Below, piece by piece: positions 44,177 through 53,934 of a DNA stretch of 64,000 nt. This DNA is from Pseudomonas putida. Its GTDB lineage: Bacteria; Pseudomonadota; Gammaproteobacteria; Pseudomonadales; Pseudomonadaceae. Below the pieces are notes generated by a model. The model saw only the letters and a list, made by a program, of their open reading frames with translations, searched no databases and was not told where the DNA came from. A program made the translations under genes and the position numbers. Numbering within the stretch: the first letter of the stretch is position 1; every line of letters starts with the position of its first letter. The stretch is from positions 5,523,501-5,587,500 of the forward strand of contig CP047152.1 in NCBI GenBank assembly GCA_041879295.1, given 5' to 3'.

Positions 44177-45850
44177 ATGCACACCCCCGACAACCCGGCA
44201 CTCGACCTCAAGCGCGTGCTTCAGGCCCTGCTCGCTGATCAGCACCTGCACGCCAGCGATACCCTGCAAGTACTCGAACACGCCGCCACCCACCCCGCTA
44301 GCCACCCGCTGGAACACATCGCCGCCTGCAGCCTGGAAAGCCGCCAGCGCCCCGGCCAGCCCCTGGACCTGGAGCACCTTTGCCAGTGGCTGGCCGACAA
44401 GGTCGGACAACCCTACCTGCGCATCGACCCCATGCAACTCGACCTGCCCCAGGTCACCGGCCTGATCTCCCCTGCCTTCGCCCAGCGCCACGGCATCCTC
44501 ATCGTCGCGGCCGATGCCTCCAGCGTCACCGTCGCCAGCGCCCAGCCTTTCCAGGATGACTGGCAAGCCGACCTGGCCCGCAGCCTCGGCCGGTCGATCC
44601 GTCGCGTACTGGCCAGCCCGCAGCAGATCCGTCAGTCGGCGCAGTCGTTCCACCGCCTGGCCCAGTCGGTAAAAGGCGCGCAATACCAGCAGTCGGCCAG
44701 CCTGGGGGAACTTGAGCAATTGCTGGAGCTGGGCAAACGCCAGGCCGAGGCCAGCGCAGACGACGCACATATCGTGCATATCGTCGACTGGCTGTTGCAG
44801 TACGCCATTGAGCAACGCGCCAGCGATATCCACCTGGAACCACGCCGCGAACAGGGCCAATTGCGCTACCGCATCGACGGCCTGCTGCACACCGTCTATG
44901 CCTTCCCCGCCGGGGTCACCCTGGCCCTCGTCAGCCGCCTTAAACACCTGGGCCGCATGGACGTTGCAGAGAAGCGCCGGCCGCAGGACGGCCGGCTGCA
45001 AAGCCGCCTGCCCGGTGGTGGCGAGGTGGAGCTGCGGCTTTCGACCCTGCCCACCCCGTTTGGCGAGAAACTGGTGCTGCGCCTGTTCGACCCGCAACAG
45101 TTGCAAGAAGGCTTCGAACGCCTTGGCTTGCACGGCCAGCAACTGGCCCAATGGCAGAGCCTGCTACGTCAACGCCAAGGCATCATCCTGGTCACCGGCC
45201 CCACCGGCTCCGGCAAGACCAGCACGCTGTACACCAGCCTCAAACTGCTGGCCACACCACAGGTCAACCTGTGCACCATCGAAGACCCGATCGAGCGTCT
45301 GGAACCAGCCTTCAACCAGCTGCAGGTGCAGCCCGCGCTGGACCTGGGGTTTGCCAACGCGGTCAGGGCCATGCTGCGCCAAGACCCCGACATCATCATG
45401 ATCGGCGAAATCCGCGACCGCGAAACCGCCCTGGTAGCGGTGCAGGCAGCGCTGACCGGGCACCTGGTGCTGTCGACCCTGCATACCAACGATGCCTGCG
45501 CAGCCATCACCCGCTTGCAAGAGCTGGGTGTGGCCGACTACCTGATCAAGGCGACGCTTATCGGGGTGATGGCCCAGCGCCTGGTGCGAACCGTCTGCAC
45601 CGACTGCCAGGCAGGTTCATCACCCGCCTGCCGAGCTTGCCGCGGTACCGGCTTTCAGGGGCGCACGGGATTATTCGAACTGCTCGAGCCCAGCGACGCC
45701 TTGCGCGCATTGATCGGCCCGCATGCCGACCTGACCCGTTTGCGGCGCCAGGCGCTGGCCGATGGCCTGATTGACCTGCGCCGTTGCGGCGAGGCCAAAG
45801 TAGCCGCTGGGCAGACCCGTGCCGAGGAAGTGCTGCGCGTCTGCAACTGA
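44177..45850 (+). CDS. GspE/PilB-type secretion ATPase, stand-alone
   Basis: 557 residues. N-terminal T2SSE_N-like domain (about 1-150), then the C-terminal hexameric ATPase: DIHLEPRREQGQLRYRIDG, Walker A GPTGSGKT (341-348), Asp box CTIEDPIE, Walker B RQDPDIIMIGEIRD, His box TGHLVLSTLHTND, and a four-Cys zinc site (CTDC...CRAC). All key residues are intact, so it should be active. No secretin, pseudopilin, GspF or GspL gene is nearby, so its partner machine must be encoded elsewhere in the genome. Could serve a type II secretion system or pilus assembly. Confidence 0.9.
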   Translation: MHTPDNPALDLKRVLQALLADQHLHASDTLQVLEHAATHPASHPLEHIAACSLESRQRPGQPLDLEHLCQWLADKVGQPYLRIDPMQLDLPQVTGLISPAFAQRHGILIVAADASSVTVASAQPFQDDWQADLARSLGRSIRRVLASPQQIRQSAQSFHRLAQSVKGAQYQQSASLGELEQLLELGKRQAEASADDAHIVHIVDWLLQYAIEQRASDIHLEPRREQGQLRYRIDGLLHTVYAFPAGVTLALVSRLKHLGRMDVAEKRRPQDGRLQSRLPGGGEVELRLSTLPTPFGEKLVLRLFDPQQLQEGFERLGLHGQQLAQWQSLLRQRQGIILVTGPTGSGKTSTLYTSLKLLATPQVNLCTIEDPIERLEPAFNQLQVQPALDLGFANAVRAMLRQDPDIIMIGEIRDRETALVAVQAALTGHLVLSTLHTNDACAAITRLQELGVADYLIKATLIGVMAQRLVRTVCTDCQAGSSPACRACRGTGFQGRTGLFELLEPSDALRALIGPHADLTRLRRQALADGLIDLRRCGEAKVAAGQTRAEEVLRVCN

Positions 45851-45938
45851 CGAAAAGTCCTTTGTATTCAAGGAACTTGCCTTGCCCGAAAAGATCCAAG
45901 CGCGCATCTTCAACCATCACCCTTCGAGGTGTTTCAAC

Positions 45939-46253
45939 ATGCGTCTCAAAACCGCCATTGCCGCGGCTACCTTGCTTTCGCTGCCTCTTGGCTCGGCCAT
46001 GGCCGATACCTTCTGGCGTAACGTGATGACGTCCGGTGCTACCACGGCGTCGAGCTACCTGACCTCGCGGGATCACAAGCTGGTAGTGGCCGCGCAGGAT
46101 GACGCCAGCAGCTTCGTCGCCAGCGAAGGCGAGATCCGCGGGCCGTTCCTGGAAGCGGCCATGCGCGAGGCACGGGCAGAGAACCCAGGGATGCAGGCAT
46201 CCGACATGGAACTGGCCAATGCCATCCTGGCCAAGAATGCGGTAGCCGAGTAA
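45939..46253 (+). CDS. DUF2388 domain periplasmic protein
   Basis: 104 residues from MRLKTAIAAA at 45939; the open frame from 45819 overlaps the GspE gene end. Signal peptide AAATLLSLPLGSAMA, cleavage near residue 22. The mature part contains TSGATTASSYLTSRDHKLVVAAQDDASSFVASEGEIRGPFLEAAMREAR, the DUF2388 signature, a short Pseudomonas-centred family of unknown role. Located 88 bp downstream of the GspE gene and convergent with gcvP. Confidence 0.85.
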   Translation: MRLKTAIAAATLLSLPLGSAMADTFWRNVMTSGATTASSYLTSRDHKLVVAAQDDASSFVASEGEIRGPFLEAAMREARAENPGMQASDMELANAILAKNAVAE

Positions 46254-46260
46254 CTGCGTC

Positions 46261-46293
46261 GCCTGCTTCGCGGGTAAACCCGCTCCTACAGGT
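46261..46293. repeat. Single REP element
   Basis: GCCTGCTTCGCGGGTAAACC then CGCTCCTACAGG. Between the convergent DUF2388 gene and gcvP. Confidence 0.87.
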
Positions 46294-46318
46294 ACCCGCG
46301 AAGCATCCAACACCAACC

Positions 46319-49192
46319 TCAGCGATAAGCCTCCACCGGCACACACGCACAGAACAGGTTCCTGTCCCCATATACGTTGTCTACCCGGTTCACCGCCGGC
46401 CAGTACTTGTGCTGGCGCACGTGAGCACTGGGGGCCACCGCCTGCTCCAGGCTATACGGCCTGTCCCATACCCCCAGCACATCAGCCAAGGTATGCGGTG
46501 CATGCTTCAGCGGGTTGTTCTCCGCTGGCCAGTTGCCCTGCTGTACTTCGTCAATTTCCGCGCGAATCGCCAACATCGCTTCGACAAACCGATCCAGCTC
46601 AGCCTTCGATTCACTCTCGGTCGGCTCCACCATCAGCGTGCCCGGCACTGGGAAGGACATGGTCGGTGCGTGGAAGCCATAGTCCATCAGGCGCTTGGCC
46701 ACGTCCTCTTCGCTGATGCCTGTCAGTGCCTTCAACGGCCGTAGGTCAAGGATGCACTCATGCGCCACACGCTGGTTGCGTCCGCGGTAGAGCACCGGGA
46801 ACGCCGCGCCCAACTGGCTGGCGAGATAGTTGGCCGAGAGGATAGCCACCTCGCTGGCGTCGGCCAGCTGCGGGCCCATCATGGCGATGTACATCCAGCT
46901 TATCGGCAAGATGCTTGCACTGCCCCAAGGGGCGGCGCTGACCGCGCTATTGTTCGGGTCCAACCCAGGCACCGGCACTACCGGGTGGCTGGCGACGAAC
47001 GGCTTGAGGTGCGCGCGGATACCGATCGGCCCCATGCCTGGACCGCCGCCACCGTGGGGAATGCAGAACGTCTTGTGCAGGTTCATGTGTGAAACATCGG
47101 CCCCAATGTCTGCGGGGCGCGCCAGGCCCACCTGGGCATTGAGGTTGGCACCGTCCATGTAAACCTGGCCGCCGTGATGGTGCACCACCTCGCAGATTTC
47201 GCGTATCCCCTCTTCGTACACACCGTGGGTCGAGGGGTAGGTGATCATCAGGCACGACAGACGCTCACCGGCCGCGTGTGCCTTGGCCTTGAGGTCAGCC
47301 AGGTCGACGTTGCCATCGTTGTCGCAATCGACGATCACCACTTCCATGCCGGCCATCTGTGCCGACGCCGGGTTGGTGCCGTGGGCCGACGACGGGATCA
47401 GGCACAACGTGCGCATCGGCTGATGGCGGCTGCGGTGATAGCGCGTGATGGCCATCAGGCCGGCGTATTCACCCTGAGCACCGGAGTTAGGCTGCATGCA
47501 GATCGCATCGAAGCCGGTGATCGCGCACAGCCAGCTTTCCAGTTCGTCGATCATCGCCTTGTAGCCTGCTGCCTGGGCCGCCGGGGCGAACGGGTGCAGC
47601 TGGGCAAAACCGGGCCAGGTGATGGGGATCATCTCACTGGTGGCGTTGAGTTTCATGGTGCACGAGCCCAACGGGATCATCGACTGGTTAAGCGCCAGGT
47701 CCTTGTTCTCTAGCTGCTTGAGATAGCGCAGCATCTCTGTTTCGCTGTGATGCAGGTTGAACACGGGGTGGGCGAGGAATGGCGTGCGTCGCACCAGGCT
47801 GGCAGGGATACCTTCAGGCAGGGCCAGCTGGTCGAGGGCGGTGATTTCCAGGCCATGATCCACCCCCAGGAAGATGTCGAGCAGGCGCAGCACCGTCTGT
47901 TCGTTGCAGGTTTCATCCAGGCTCACCCCCAGGTGCCCGCGACCGAGAATACGCAAATTGATGTGCGCGGCCTCGGCGCTTTCAATGATGGCCGCCTGGG
48001 CACCGCCAACATCCAGGGTAAGGGTGTCGAAGAAGTGTTGATTGAGGCGTTTGATGCCTTTGGCCTCGAGGCCGGCAGCCAGGATGAAGGTCAGCCGGTG
48101 CACACGCTGAGCGATACGCTGCAGGCCTTCCGGGCCATGGTAAACCGCGTAGAAGCCAGCAATGTTGGCCAGCAGCACCTGGGCCGTGCAGATGTTGGAG
48201 TTGGCCTTTTCGCGGCGAATATGCTGCTCGCGGGTCTGCAGGGCCATACGTAGTGCGGTGTTGCCACGGGCATCGCGTGACACGCCGATGATGCGTCCCG
48301 GCATAGCCCGCTTGTAGTCATCGCGACAGGCGAAGTAGGCCGCGTGAGGCCCGCCGTAACCCATCGGCACACCAAAGCGCTGGGTCGAGCCCAGCACTAC
48401 ATCGGCGCCCAGTTCTCCGGGCGGCGCCAACACTACCAGGCTGAGCAAGTCCGCGGCCACGCAGGCCAAGGCCTGCTGGCTGTGCACCTGGTCGATCAGC
48501 GGGCGCAAGTCGCGCACTTCACCGTGGGTGTCGGGGTACTGCAGCAAAGCACCGAACACCGAGTGTTTGGCAAGGTTATCCACAGAGTCGACGATCAGCT
48601 CGAAACCGAAGCCCTCGGCGCGGGTCTTGAGTACCGAAAGGGTCTGCGGATGGCAGTGCTCGTCGGCGAAGAAGGCGTTGCTCTTGTTGCGTGCCACCCG
48701 CTTGGCCAGGGCCATGGCTTCGGCGGCAGCGGTGGCTTCATCGAGCAGCGAGGCATTGGCCAGAGCCAGGCCAGTAAGGTCGATGACCATTTGCTGGAAG
48801 TTCAGCAGCGCCTCCAGCCGGCCTTGGGCAATTTCGGGTTGGTAGGGCGTGTAGGCGGTGTACCAGCCAGGGTTCTCCAGCACGTTGCGCAGGATGACTG
48901 TGGGGGTGATGGTGCCGTGGTAGCCCATGCCGATGAGGCTGGTCCAGACCTGGTTCTGTTCGGCGTAGCCGGCGAGCTTGGCCAGGGCGGCTTGCTCGTC
49001 CAGTGCCGCAGGCAGGTCGAGGGGGCGATTGAGGCGGATGTCTGGCGGAACGGTTTGCTCGATCAGTTCGTTGCGGCTGTTGATACCCAGCGCGTTGAGC
49101 ATGGCCTGCTGCTCTGTGGCATCGGGGCCCAGGTGGCGGCGCAAAAATGGGTTGAGCTCTTGCAGTTGATGCAGGGATGGCGACTGGGACAT
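46319..49192 (-). CDS. gcvP: Glycine dehydrogenase (decarboxylating), P protein
   Basis: 957 residues, full-length single-chain P protein. PLP enzyme that decarboxylates glycine and loads the aminomethyl group on the H-protein lipoamide. The PLP lysine is in [21 protein letters not shown] near residue 705; the glycine-rich stretch is beside it. [32 protein letters not shown] is a family signature near residue 110. Last gene of gcvT-gcvH-gcvP, separated from gcvH by an inverted REP pair. Confidence 0.98.
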   Translation of the reverse strand: MSQSPSLHQLQELNPFLRRHLGPDATEQQAMLNALGINSRNELIEQTVPPDIRLNRPLDLPAALDEQAALAKLAGYAEQNQVWTSLIGMGYHGTITPTVILRNVLENPGWYTAYTPYQPEIAQGRLEALLNFQQMVIDLTGLALANASLLDEATAAAEAMALAKRVARNKSNAFFADEHCHPQTLSVLKTRAEGFGFELIVDSVDNLAKHSVFGALLQYPDTHGEVRDLRPLIDQVHSQQALACVAADLLSLVVLAPPGELGADVVLGSTQRFGVPMGYGGPHAAYFACRDDYKRAMPGRIIGVSRDARGNTALRMALQTREQHIRREKANSNICTAQVLLANIAGFYAVYHGPEGLQRIAQRVHRLTFILAAGLEAKGIKRLNQHFFDTLTLDVGGAQAAIIESAEAAHINLRILGRGHLGVSLDETCNEQTVLRLLDIFLGVDHGLEITALDQLALPEGIPASLVRRTPFLAHPVFNLHHSETEMLRYLKQLENKDLALNQSMIPLGSCTMKLNATSEMIPITWPGFAQLHPFAPAAQAAGYKAMIDELESWLCAITGFDAICMQPNSGAQGEYAGLMAITRYHRSRHQPMRTLCLIPSSAHGTNPASAQMAGMEVVIVDCDNDGNVDLADLKAKAHAAGERLSCLMITYPSTHGVYEEGIREICEVVHHHGGQVYMDGANLNAQVGLARPADIGADVSHMNLHKTFCIPHGGGGPGMGPIGIRAHLKPFVASHPVVPVPGLDPNNSAVSAAPWGSASILPISWMYIAMMGPQLADASEVAILSANYLASQLGAAFPVLYRGRNQRVAHECILDLRPLKALTGISEEDVAKRLMDYGFHAPTMSFPVPGTLMVEPTESESKAELDRFVEAMLAIRAEIDEVQQGNWPAENNPLKHAPHTLADVLGVWDRPYSLEQAVAPSAHVRQHKYWPAVNRVDNVYGDRNLFCACVPVEAYR

Positions 49193-49280
49193 GACGACGC
49201 TCTCTTCCTAGACCAGGCCTCATGGAGACTTACAAGTCTAGGAAGGGATTGCCGATTGTGCGGGGAAACTTGTTTGCAGG

Positions 49281-49375
49281 CCCGGCCTCTTCGCGGCTAA
49301 AGCCGCTCCCACAGGGGCTGTACCCGTCTCGAATGCAGCGCTGTACCTGTGTAGGAGCGGCTTTAGCCGCGAAGC
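49281..49375. repeat. Inverted REP pair inside the gcv operon (variant core)
   Basis: CCTCTTCGCGGCTAAAGCCG then CTCCCACAGGGG, facing TGTGTAGGAGCGGCTTTAGC then CGCGAAGCAAGCG. The inner palindrome is GCGGCTAAAGCCGC rather than the more common GCGGGTAAACCCGC; both units share it, with compensating changes that keep the stem. Confidence 0.9.
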
Positions 49376-49388
49376 AAGCGACGCGGTC

Positions 49389-49772
49389 TTACTCGCCAAT
49401 CAGCGCCTGGTAGCCAGCCGCATCCAGCAACTTGTCCAGCTCGGCCGGGTTGCTTGGCTTCAATTTGAAGATCCACGAACCGTAAGGCTCTTCGTTGAGC
49501 AGTTCCGGGCTATCGGCCAGCTCTTCGTTGACCGCAATCACTTCGCCACCGACCGGGGCGTAGATGTCCGAAGCGGCCTTGACCGACTCCACCACACCCG
49601 CAGCGTCGCCAGCGCCAAACACTTTGCCGACTTCAGCCAGCTCGACGAACACCACATCACCCAAGGCTTGCTGGGCGTGATCGCTGATACCCACGGTCAC
49701 GCTACCGTCGGCTTCCAGGCGAGCCCACTCATGGCTTTCGGCAAAACGCAGGTCGGCGGGGATATTGCTCAT
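49389..49772 (-). CDS. gcvH: Glycine cleavage system H protein
   Basis: 127 residues, family length. Lipoyl domain with the lipoylated lysine Lys65 in [18 protein letters not shown]; starts [27 protein letters not shown]. Shuttles the aminomethyl group between P and T proteins. 51 bp downstream of gcvT. Confidence 0.98.
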   Translation of the reverse strand: MSNIPADLRFAESHEWARLEADGSVTVGISDHAQQALGDVVFVELAEVGKVFGAGDAAGVVESVKAASDIYAPVGGEVIAVNEELADSPELLNEEPYGSWIFKLKPSNPAELDKLLDAAGYQALIGE

Positions 49773-49823
49773 GTCTTGAATTCCTCGATTGGCTCAGCGG
49801 TAGGCCCGCCGGTTATAAATTGT

Positions 49824-50906
49824 TCAGATCAGGATCTTGCCGTGGCGCACGAAGGTCGGTTTGACCACCCGCACCGGGTACCACTTGCCGCGAATTTCCA
49901 CCTCGGCCCGATCACCGGTAGCCATTGGCACGCGCGCCAACGCAATGGACTTGCTCAGCGTAGGCGAGAAACTACCACTGGTGATCTCCCCTTCGCCAAT
50001 ACCGGCTACACGTACTACCTGATGGGCGCGCAGTACACCGCGCTCTTCCAGCACCAGACCCACCAGTTTTTCTTGCACGCCGTGCTCGATTTCCGCAAGC
50101 AGGCCGGCACGGCCGATGAAGTCGCGCTCGGCCGGTTCCCAGGCGATACTCCAGCCCAGGTTGGAGGTGAGCGGGGTGTGGTTTTCGTCGATGTCCTGGC
50201 CGTACAGGTTCATGCCAGCTTCCAGGCGCAGGGTATCGCGGGCGCCCAGGCCGCTTGGGGCGATACCGGCGCCGACCAGGTCGTTGAAGAAGGCCACTGC
50301 CTGCTCGCCCGGGAAGATGATCTCCAGGCCGTCCTCACCGGTATAGCCGGTGCGGGCAATGAACCAGTCGCCGTCGGCAACGCCTTCAAACGGGCGCAGT
50401 TCGCGAATGAGAGCTGCGCGCCCGGCGCTGAGCAGGGCCGCGACCTTTTCGCGGGCATGCGGCCCCTGGATGGCAAGGATGGCCAGATCAGGCCGGGCCT
50501 GAAAGCCCACGGAAAAACCGGCACGCTGCAATTGCAGCCAATCGAGCACCTTGGCACGGGTGGCGGCATTGGTGACCAGGCGATAGCCAGTTTCCGTGCG
50601 GTAGACGATCAGATCATCGATCACCCCGCCCTGTTCGTGCAGCAGTGGGCTATACAACGCCTTGCCGGTATCGTCGAGGCGGGCCACATCGTTGGCCAGC
50701 AAGCGCTGCAGCCAAACGGTGGCATCAATGCCGTCGACATCGATCACGGTCATATGGGAGACATCAAAGACGCCGCAATCGCTGCGCACCTGGTGGTGCT
50801 CCTCGACCTGCGAGCCATAGTGCAGGGGCATGTCCCAGCCACCGAAATCGACCGTCTTGGCGCCTAGCGCCAGGTGCAGGTCATACAAAAGCGTGCGCTG
50901 TCCCAT
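49824..50906 (-). CDS. gcvT: Aminomethyltransferase (glycine cleavage T protein)
   Basis: 360 residues. Folate-binding aminomethyltransferase domain with [34 protein letters not shown], the catalytic-region Asp in SHM-type [19 protein letters not shown], and [16 protein letters not shown]. Releases ammonia and forms 5,10-methylene-THF. First gene of the operon, with an AAGGAGAAACCC ribosome site. I looked for a glycine riboswitch in 50907-51033 and found no clear one. Confidence 0.97.
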   Translation of the reverse strand: MGQRTLLYDLHLALGAKTVDFGGWDMPLHYGSQVEEHHQVRSDCGVFDVSHMTVIDVDGIDATVWLQRLLANDVARLDDTGKALYSPLLHEQGGVIDDLIVYRTETGYRLVTNAATRAKVLDWLQLQRAGFSVGFQARPDLAILAIQGPHAREKVAALLSAGRAALIRELRPFEGVADGDWFIARTGYTGEDGLEIIFPGEQAVAFFNDLVGAGIAPSGLGARDTLRLEAGMNLYGQDIDENHTPLTSNLGWSIAWEPAERDFIGRAGLLAEIEHGVQEKLVGLVLEERGVLRAHQVVRVAGIGEGEITSGSFSPTLSKSIALARVPMATGDRAEVEIRGKWYPVRVVKPTFVRHGKILI

Positions 50907-51033
50907 GGGTTTCTCCTTCCGGGCGTGGCGAAGCGGCGGCGGTCGATGACGTTGGGTCGTCAGCTTTTCTTGTTACTCACACCCGCCGCGCGAATGCCGC
51001 GCATTGTAGCCGCAAGGTCGCAAGCTGACATCC

Positions 51034-52656
51034 TCAGTGACTGTGACCGGGTCGACGTGCCGAACGGCGAATCAGGCCGATGACCGGCAGCAGCCCCACC
51101 AAGACCAAGGTCAGTGCCGGCAGCGAGGCTCGGGCCCACTCGCCCTCGCTGGTCATCTCGAACACCCGCACGGCGAGGGTGTCCCAGCCGAACGGTCGCA
51201 TCAGCAAGGTGGCGGGCATTTCCTTGAGCACATCGACGAACACCAGCAGCGCGGCACTAAGGGCACCGGGTACCAGCAGCGGCAGATACACCTTGAAAAA
51301 CAATCTAGCGCCGCCTACACCCAGGCTGCGCGAGGCTTCGGGGAGTGACGGGCGGATACGCTCCAGGCTGCTCTCCAGCGGCCCGTAGGCCACCGCGATG
51401 AAGCGCACCAGGTAGGCCAGCAGCAACGCCGAGAGGCTGCCTAGCAGCAGCGGCTTGCCGGCGCCGCCCATCCAGCTGGACAGCGGAATGACCAAGTGGT
51501 TGTCGAGGTAACTGAAAGCCAGCATGATCGACACCGCCAACACCGAACCGGGCAGGGCATAACCCAGATTGGCCAGGCCAACCCCGGCGCGGATACCGCC
51601 CGTCGGTGCCTGGCGCCGGGCAAAGGCCAGCAGCAACGCCACGCCTACCGTGACCAGCGCCGCCATGCTGCCCAGGTACAGGGTGTGCAGCACCAGGCCG
51701 ACATAACGCTCATCCAGGTCATGCCGGCCGCGTTGCCAGAACCACGCCAGCAACTGCAGCAGCGGGATGACGAAAGCGCAGGCGAACACCAGCAGGCACC
51801 AGCCACTGGCCAGCAGCGCCTTGAGACCACGCAGTTGATAAAGCGCCTGCACGCGTGGTCGCTCGTTGCCGCTGCGGCTGGCACCCCGGGCGCGGCGCTC
51901 GCCGTACAGCACCAGCATCACCGCCAGCAACAGCAAGCTGGCCAACTGGGCCGCACTGGACAAGCTGAAGAAGCCGTACCAGGTCTTGTAGATAGCCGTG
52001 GTGAAGGTGTCGAAGTTGAATACGGCCACTGCACCGAAGTCGGCCAGGGTTTCCATCAGCGCCAGGGCGATACCGGCACCGATCGCCGGCCGCGCCATGG
52101 GCAGGGCCACCCGCCAGAACGCCTGCAGGGGTGACAACCCAAGGACCCGCGCCGCCTCCATCAGCCCCTTGCCCTGAGCCAGGAAGGCCGTGCGTGCCAA
52201 CAAGTAGACATAGGGATAGAACACCAGCACCAGAACGGTGATTACCCCTGCGGTAGAACGCACCCGGGGCAGGCGCATTGGCCCGAACACCTCACGCAGG
52301 GCGCTTTGCACCGGACCGGCAAAGTCCAGCAGGCCGACGAAGACAAACGCCAGCACGTAGGCCGGGATGGCGAACGGTAACATCAGGGCCCAGTCCAGCC
52401 AGCGTCGACCAGGGAAGTCGCAAAGGCTGGTGAGCCAGGCCAGGCTGACGCCCAGCACGGTGACACCAATGCCCACACCCACCACCAGGGTCAGGGTATT
52501 GCCAAGCAGGCGGCCCATCTGGGTGTCGAGCAGGTGGGACCAGATCTGCAGGTCGATGGATTGCCAGGACAACAGCAGCACACTCAGGGGCAGCAGCACC
52601 AAGGCGGCAATCAGGGAGACCGGGAGGTACCAGCGGCGTTGAGGGGTGTGGGGCAA
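51034..52656 (-). CDS. Iron(III) ABC transporter permease (FbpB/AfuB type)
   Basis: 540 residues, a fused double permease with about 12 transmembrane helices and two EAA loops: GLMEAARVLGLSPLQAFWRVALPMARP in the first half and PSLPEASRSLGVGGARLFFKVYLPLLVP in the second. Matches the ferric-iron FbpB/SfuB class. It is downstream of the binding-protein gene, separated by an inverted REP pair. No ATP-binding gene follows, so an FbpC-type ATPase must come from another locus. Confidence 0.92.
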   Translation of the reverse strand: MPHTPQRRWYLPVSLIAALVLLPLSVLLLSWQSIDLQIWSHLLDTQMGRLLGNTLTLVVGVGIGVTVLGVSLAWLTSLCDFPGRRWLDWALMLPFAIPAYVLAFVFVGLLDFAGPVQSALREVFGPMRLPRVRSTAGVITVLVLVFYPYVYLLARTAFLAQGKGLMEAARVLGLSPLQAFWRVALPMARPAIGAGIALALMETLADFGAVAVFNFDTFTTAIYKTWYGFFSLSSAAQLASLLLLAVMLVLYGERRARGASRSGNERPRVQALYQLRGLKALLASGWCLLVFACAFVIPLLQLLAWFWQRGRHDLDERYVGLVLHTLYLGSMAALVTVGVALLLAFARRQAPTGGIRAGVGLANLGYALPGSVLAVSIMLAFSYLDNHLVIPLSSWMGGAGKPLLLGSLSALLLAYLVRFIAVAYGPLESSLERIRPSLPEASRSLGVGGARLFFKVYLPLLVPGALSAALLVFVDVLKEMPATLLMRPFGWDTLAVRVFEMTSEGEWARASLPALTLVLVGLLPVIGLIRRSARRPGHSH

Positions 52657-52691
52657 GGCTGAAATCTCGAGTGCGATTGCGACCGCTGCGC

Positions 52692-52783
52692 GGTCGTTCG
52701 CGGGTAAACCCGCTCCTACAGGGACTGCGCAACCTTCAAAGGCAGTGCAGATCCTGTAGGAGCGGGCTTGCCCGCGAAGAGGC
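52692..52783. repeat. Inverted pair of REP elements between binding-protein and permease genes
   Basis: GCGGTCGTTCGCGGGTAAAC then CCGCTCCTACAGGGA, facing ATCCTGTAGGAGCGGGCTTG then CCCGCGAAGAGGCC. Lies within a likely two-gene iron transport operon. Confidence 0.9.
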
Positions 52784-52816
52784 CCTTACAGGCCCCGGAA
52801 GGATAAGGCCTGGCGC

Positions 52817-53818
52817 TTAGTTGTAGCCAGCACGATCCATCAAGCGGATGGCTTCAGCCTGGCGCTTGCCGGCAATTTCCACCGGAATGCTGTCGGCCTT
52901 GAAGCTGCCCCACGCCGCCACTTCCTCCGATGGTTTCACCTTCGGGTTGGCCGGGAATTCCTGGTTGATGTCGGCAAACAGCTTCTGCGCTTCTTCGCCG
53001 GTCATCCATTCAACCAGTTTCTTCGCGGCTTCCGGGTGTGGCGCGTGCTTGGTCAGGCCGATACCCGAGAGGTTCACGTGAACGCCACGGTCACCCTGGT
53101 TGGGCCAGAAGATCTTCACCGGCAGGTTCGGGTTCTGCTTGTGCAGACGGCCGTAGTAGTAGGTGTTGACCACGCCCACATCACACTGCCCGGCCTCGAT
53201 GGCCTGGATCACCGCATTGTCGTCGGAGAACACATCGGTGGACAGGTTGTTGACCCAACCTTTGACGATTTGCTCGGTCTTGGCCTCACCGTGGGTTTCA
53301 ATCAGGGTGGCAGTCAGCGACTGGTTGTACACCTTCTTTGCCGTGCGCAGGCACAGACGGCCTTCCCACTGTTTGTCAGCCAGGGCTTCGTAGGTGCTCA
53401 ATTCTTCGGGTTTGACCCGCTCTGTGGAGTAGATGATGGTGCGGGCGCGCAGGCTCAGGCCGGTCCAGTCGTGCGACGAGGCGCGGTACTGCGACGGGAT
53501 GTTCTGGTCGATGACGTCGGACTCAATCGGCTGCAGGATGCCCATCTGCTCGGCCTGCCACAGGTTGCCTGCATCGACGGTCAGCAGCAGGTCGGCCACG
53601 CCGTTGTCGCCCTCGGCCTTGATGCGCTGCATCAGCGGGGCTTCCTTGTCGGTAATGAACTTGATCTTGACGCCGGTCTTGGCGGTATAGGCATCGAACA
53701 CCGGCTTGATCAGCTCGTCGATGCGCGAGGAGTACACCACAACTTCGTCCGCTGCCTGGGCAGTGCCGCCGAACAGGGTCAGGGCCAAGGCGGCCAGTAG
53801 GGGCTTGCGTGGCAACAT
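52817..53818 (-). CDS. Iron(III) ABC transporter substrate-binding protein (FbpA type)
   Basis: 333 residues from [10 protein letters not shown] at 53818; the open frame to 53881 adds residues before the signal. Signal peptide [16 protein letters not shown]. Mature N-terminus [32 protein letters not shown]; the double-Tyr iron site is seen in [18 protein letters not shown] near residue 220. Binds ferric iron in the periplasm. The leader 53850-53875 has a weak dyad (AATGG...CCATT) that could be a poor Fur site; I do not count it as one. Confidence 0.93.
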   Translation of the reverse strand: MLPRKPLLAALALTLFGGTAQAADEVVVYSSRIDELIKPVFDAYTAKTGVKIKFITDKEAPLMQRIKAEGDNGVADLLLTVDAGNLWQAEQMGILQPIESDVIDQNIPSQYRASSHDWTGLSLRARTIIYSTERVKPEELSTYEALADKQWEGRLCLRTAKKVYNQSLTATLIETHGEAKTEQIVKGWVNNLSTDVFSDDNAVIQAIEAGQCDVGVVNTYYYGRLHKQNPNLPVKIFWPNQGDRGVHVNLSGIGLTKHAPHPEAAKKLVEWMTGEEAQKLFADINQEFPANPKVKPSEEVAAWGSFKADSIPVEIAGKRQAEAIRLMDRAGYN

Positions 53819-53934
53819 GAAAAGCACTCCTCGGATCGTATGAGAGGTGCGAATGGTAGTGAATCCCATTTTCCGGCTCATCTACCTATCCGTTACCGGA
53901 TGTTGCAAAAGGCTGCTACGCAACCCCGGCACTC

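Noticed and set aside
50907..51033. Glycine riboswitch before gcvT
   Set aside because: Only 127 bp with no tandem aptamer-like conserved blocks; just a ribosome site and a small hairpin could be seen.
53850..53875. Fur box before the iron-binding protein gene
   Set aside because: Only a short imperfect dyad; too few matches to the 19-bp consensus.
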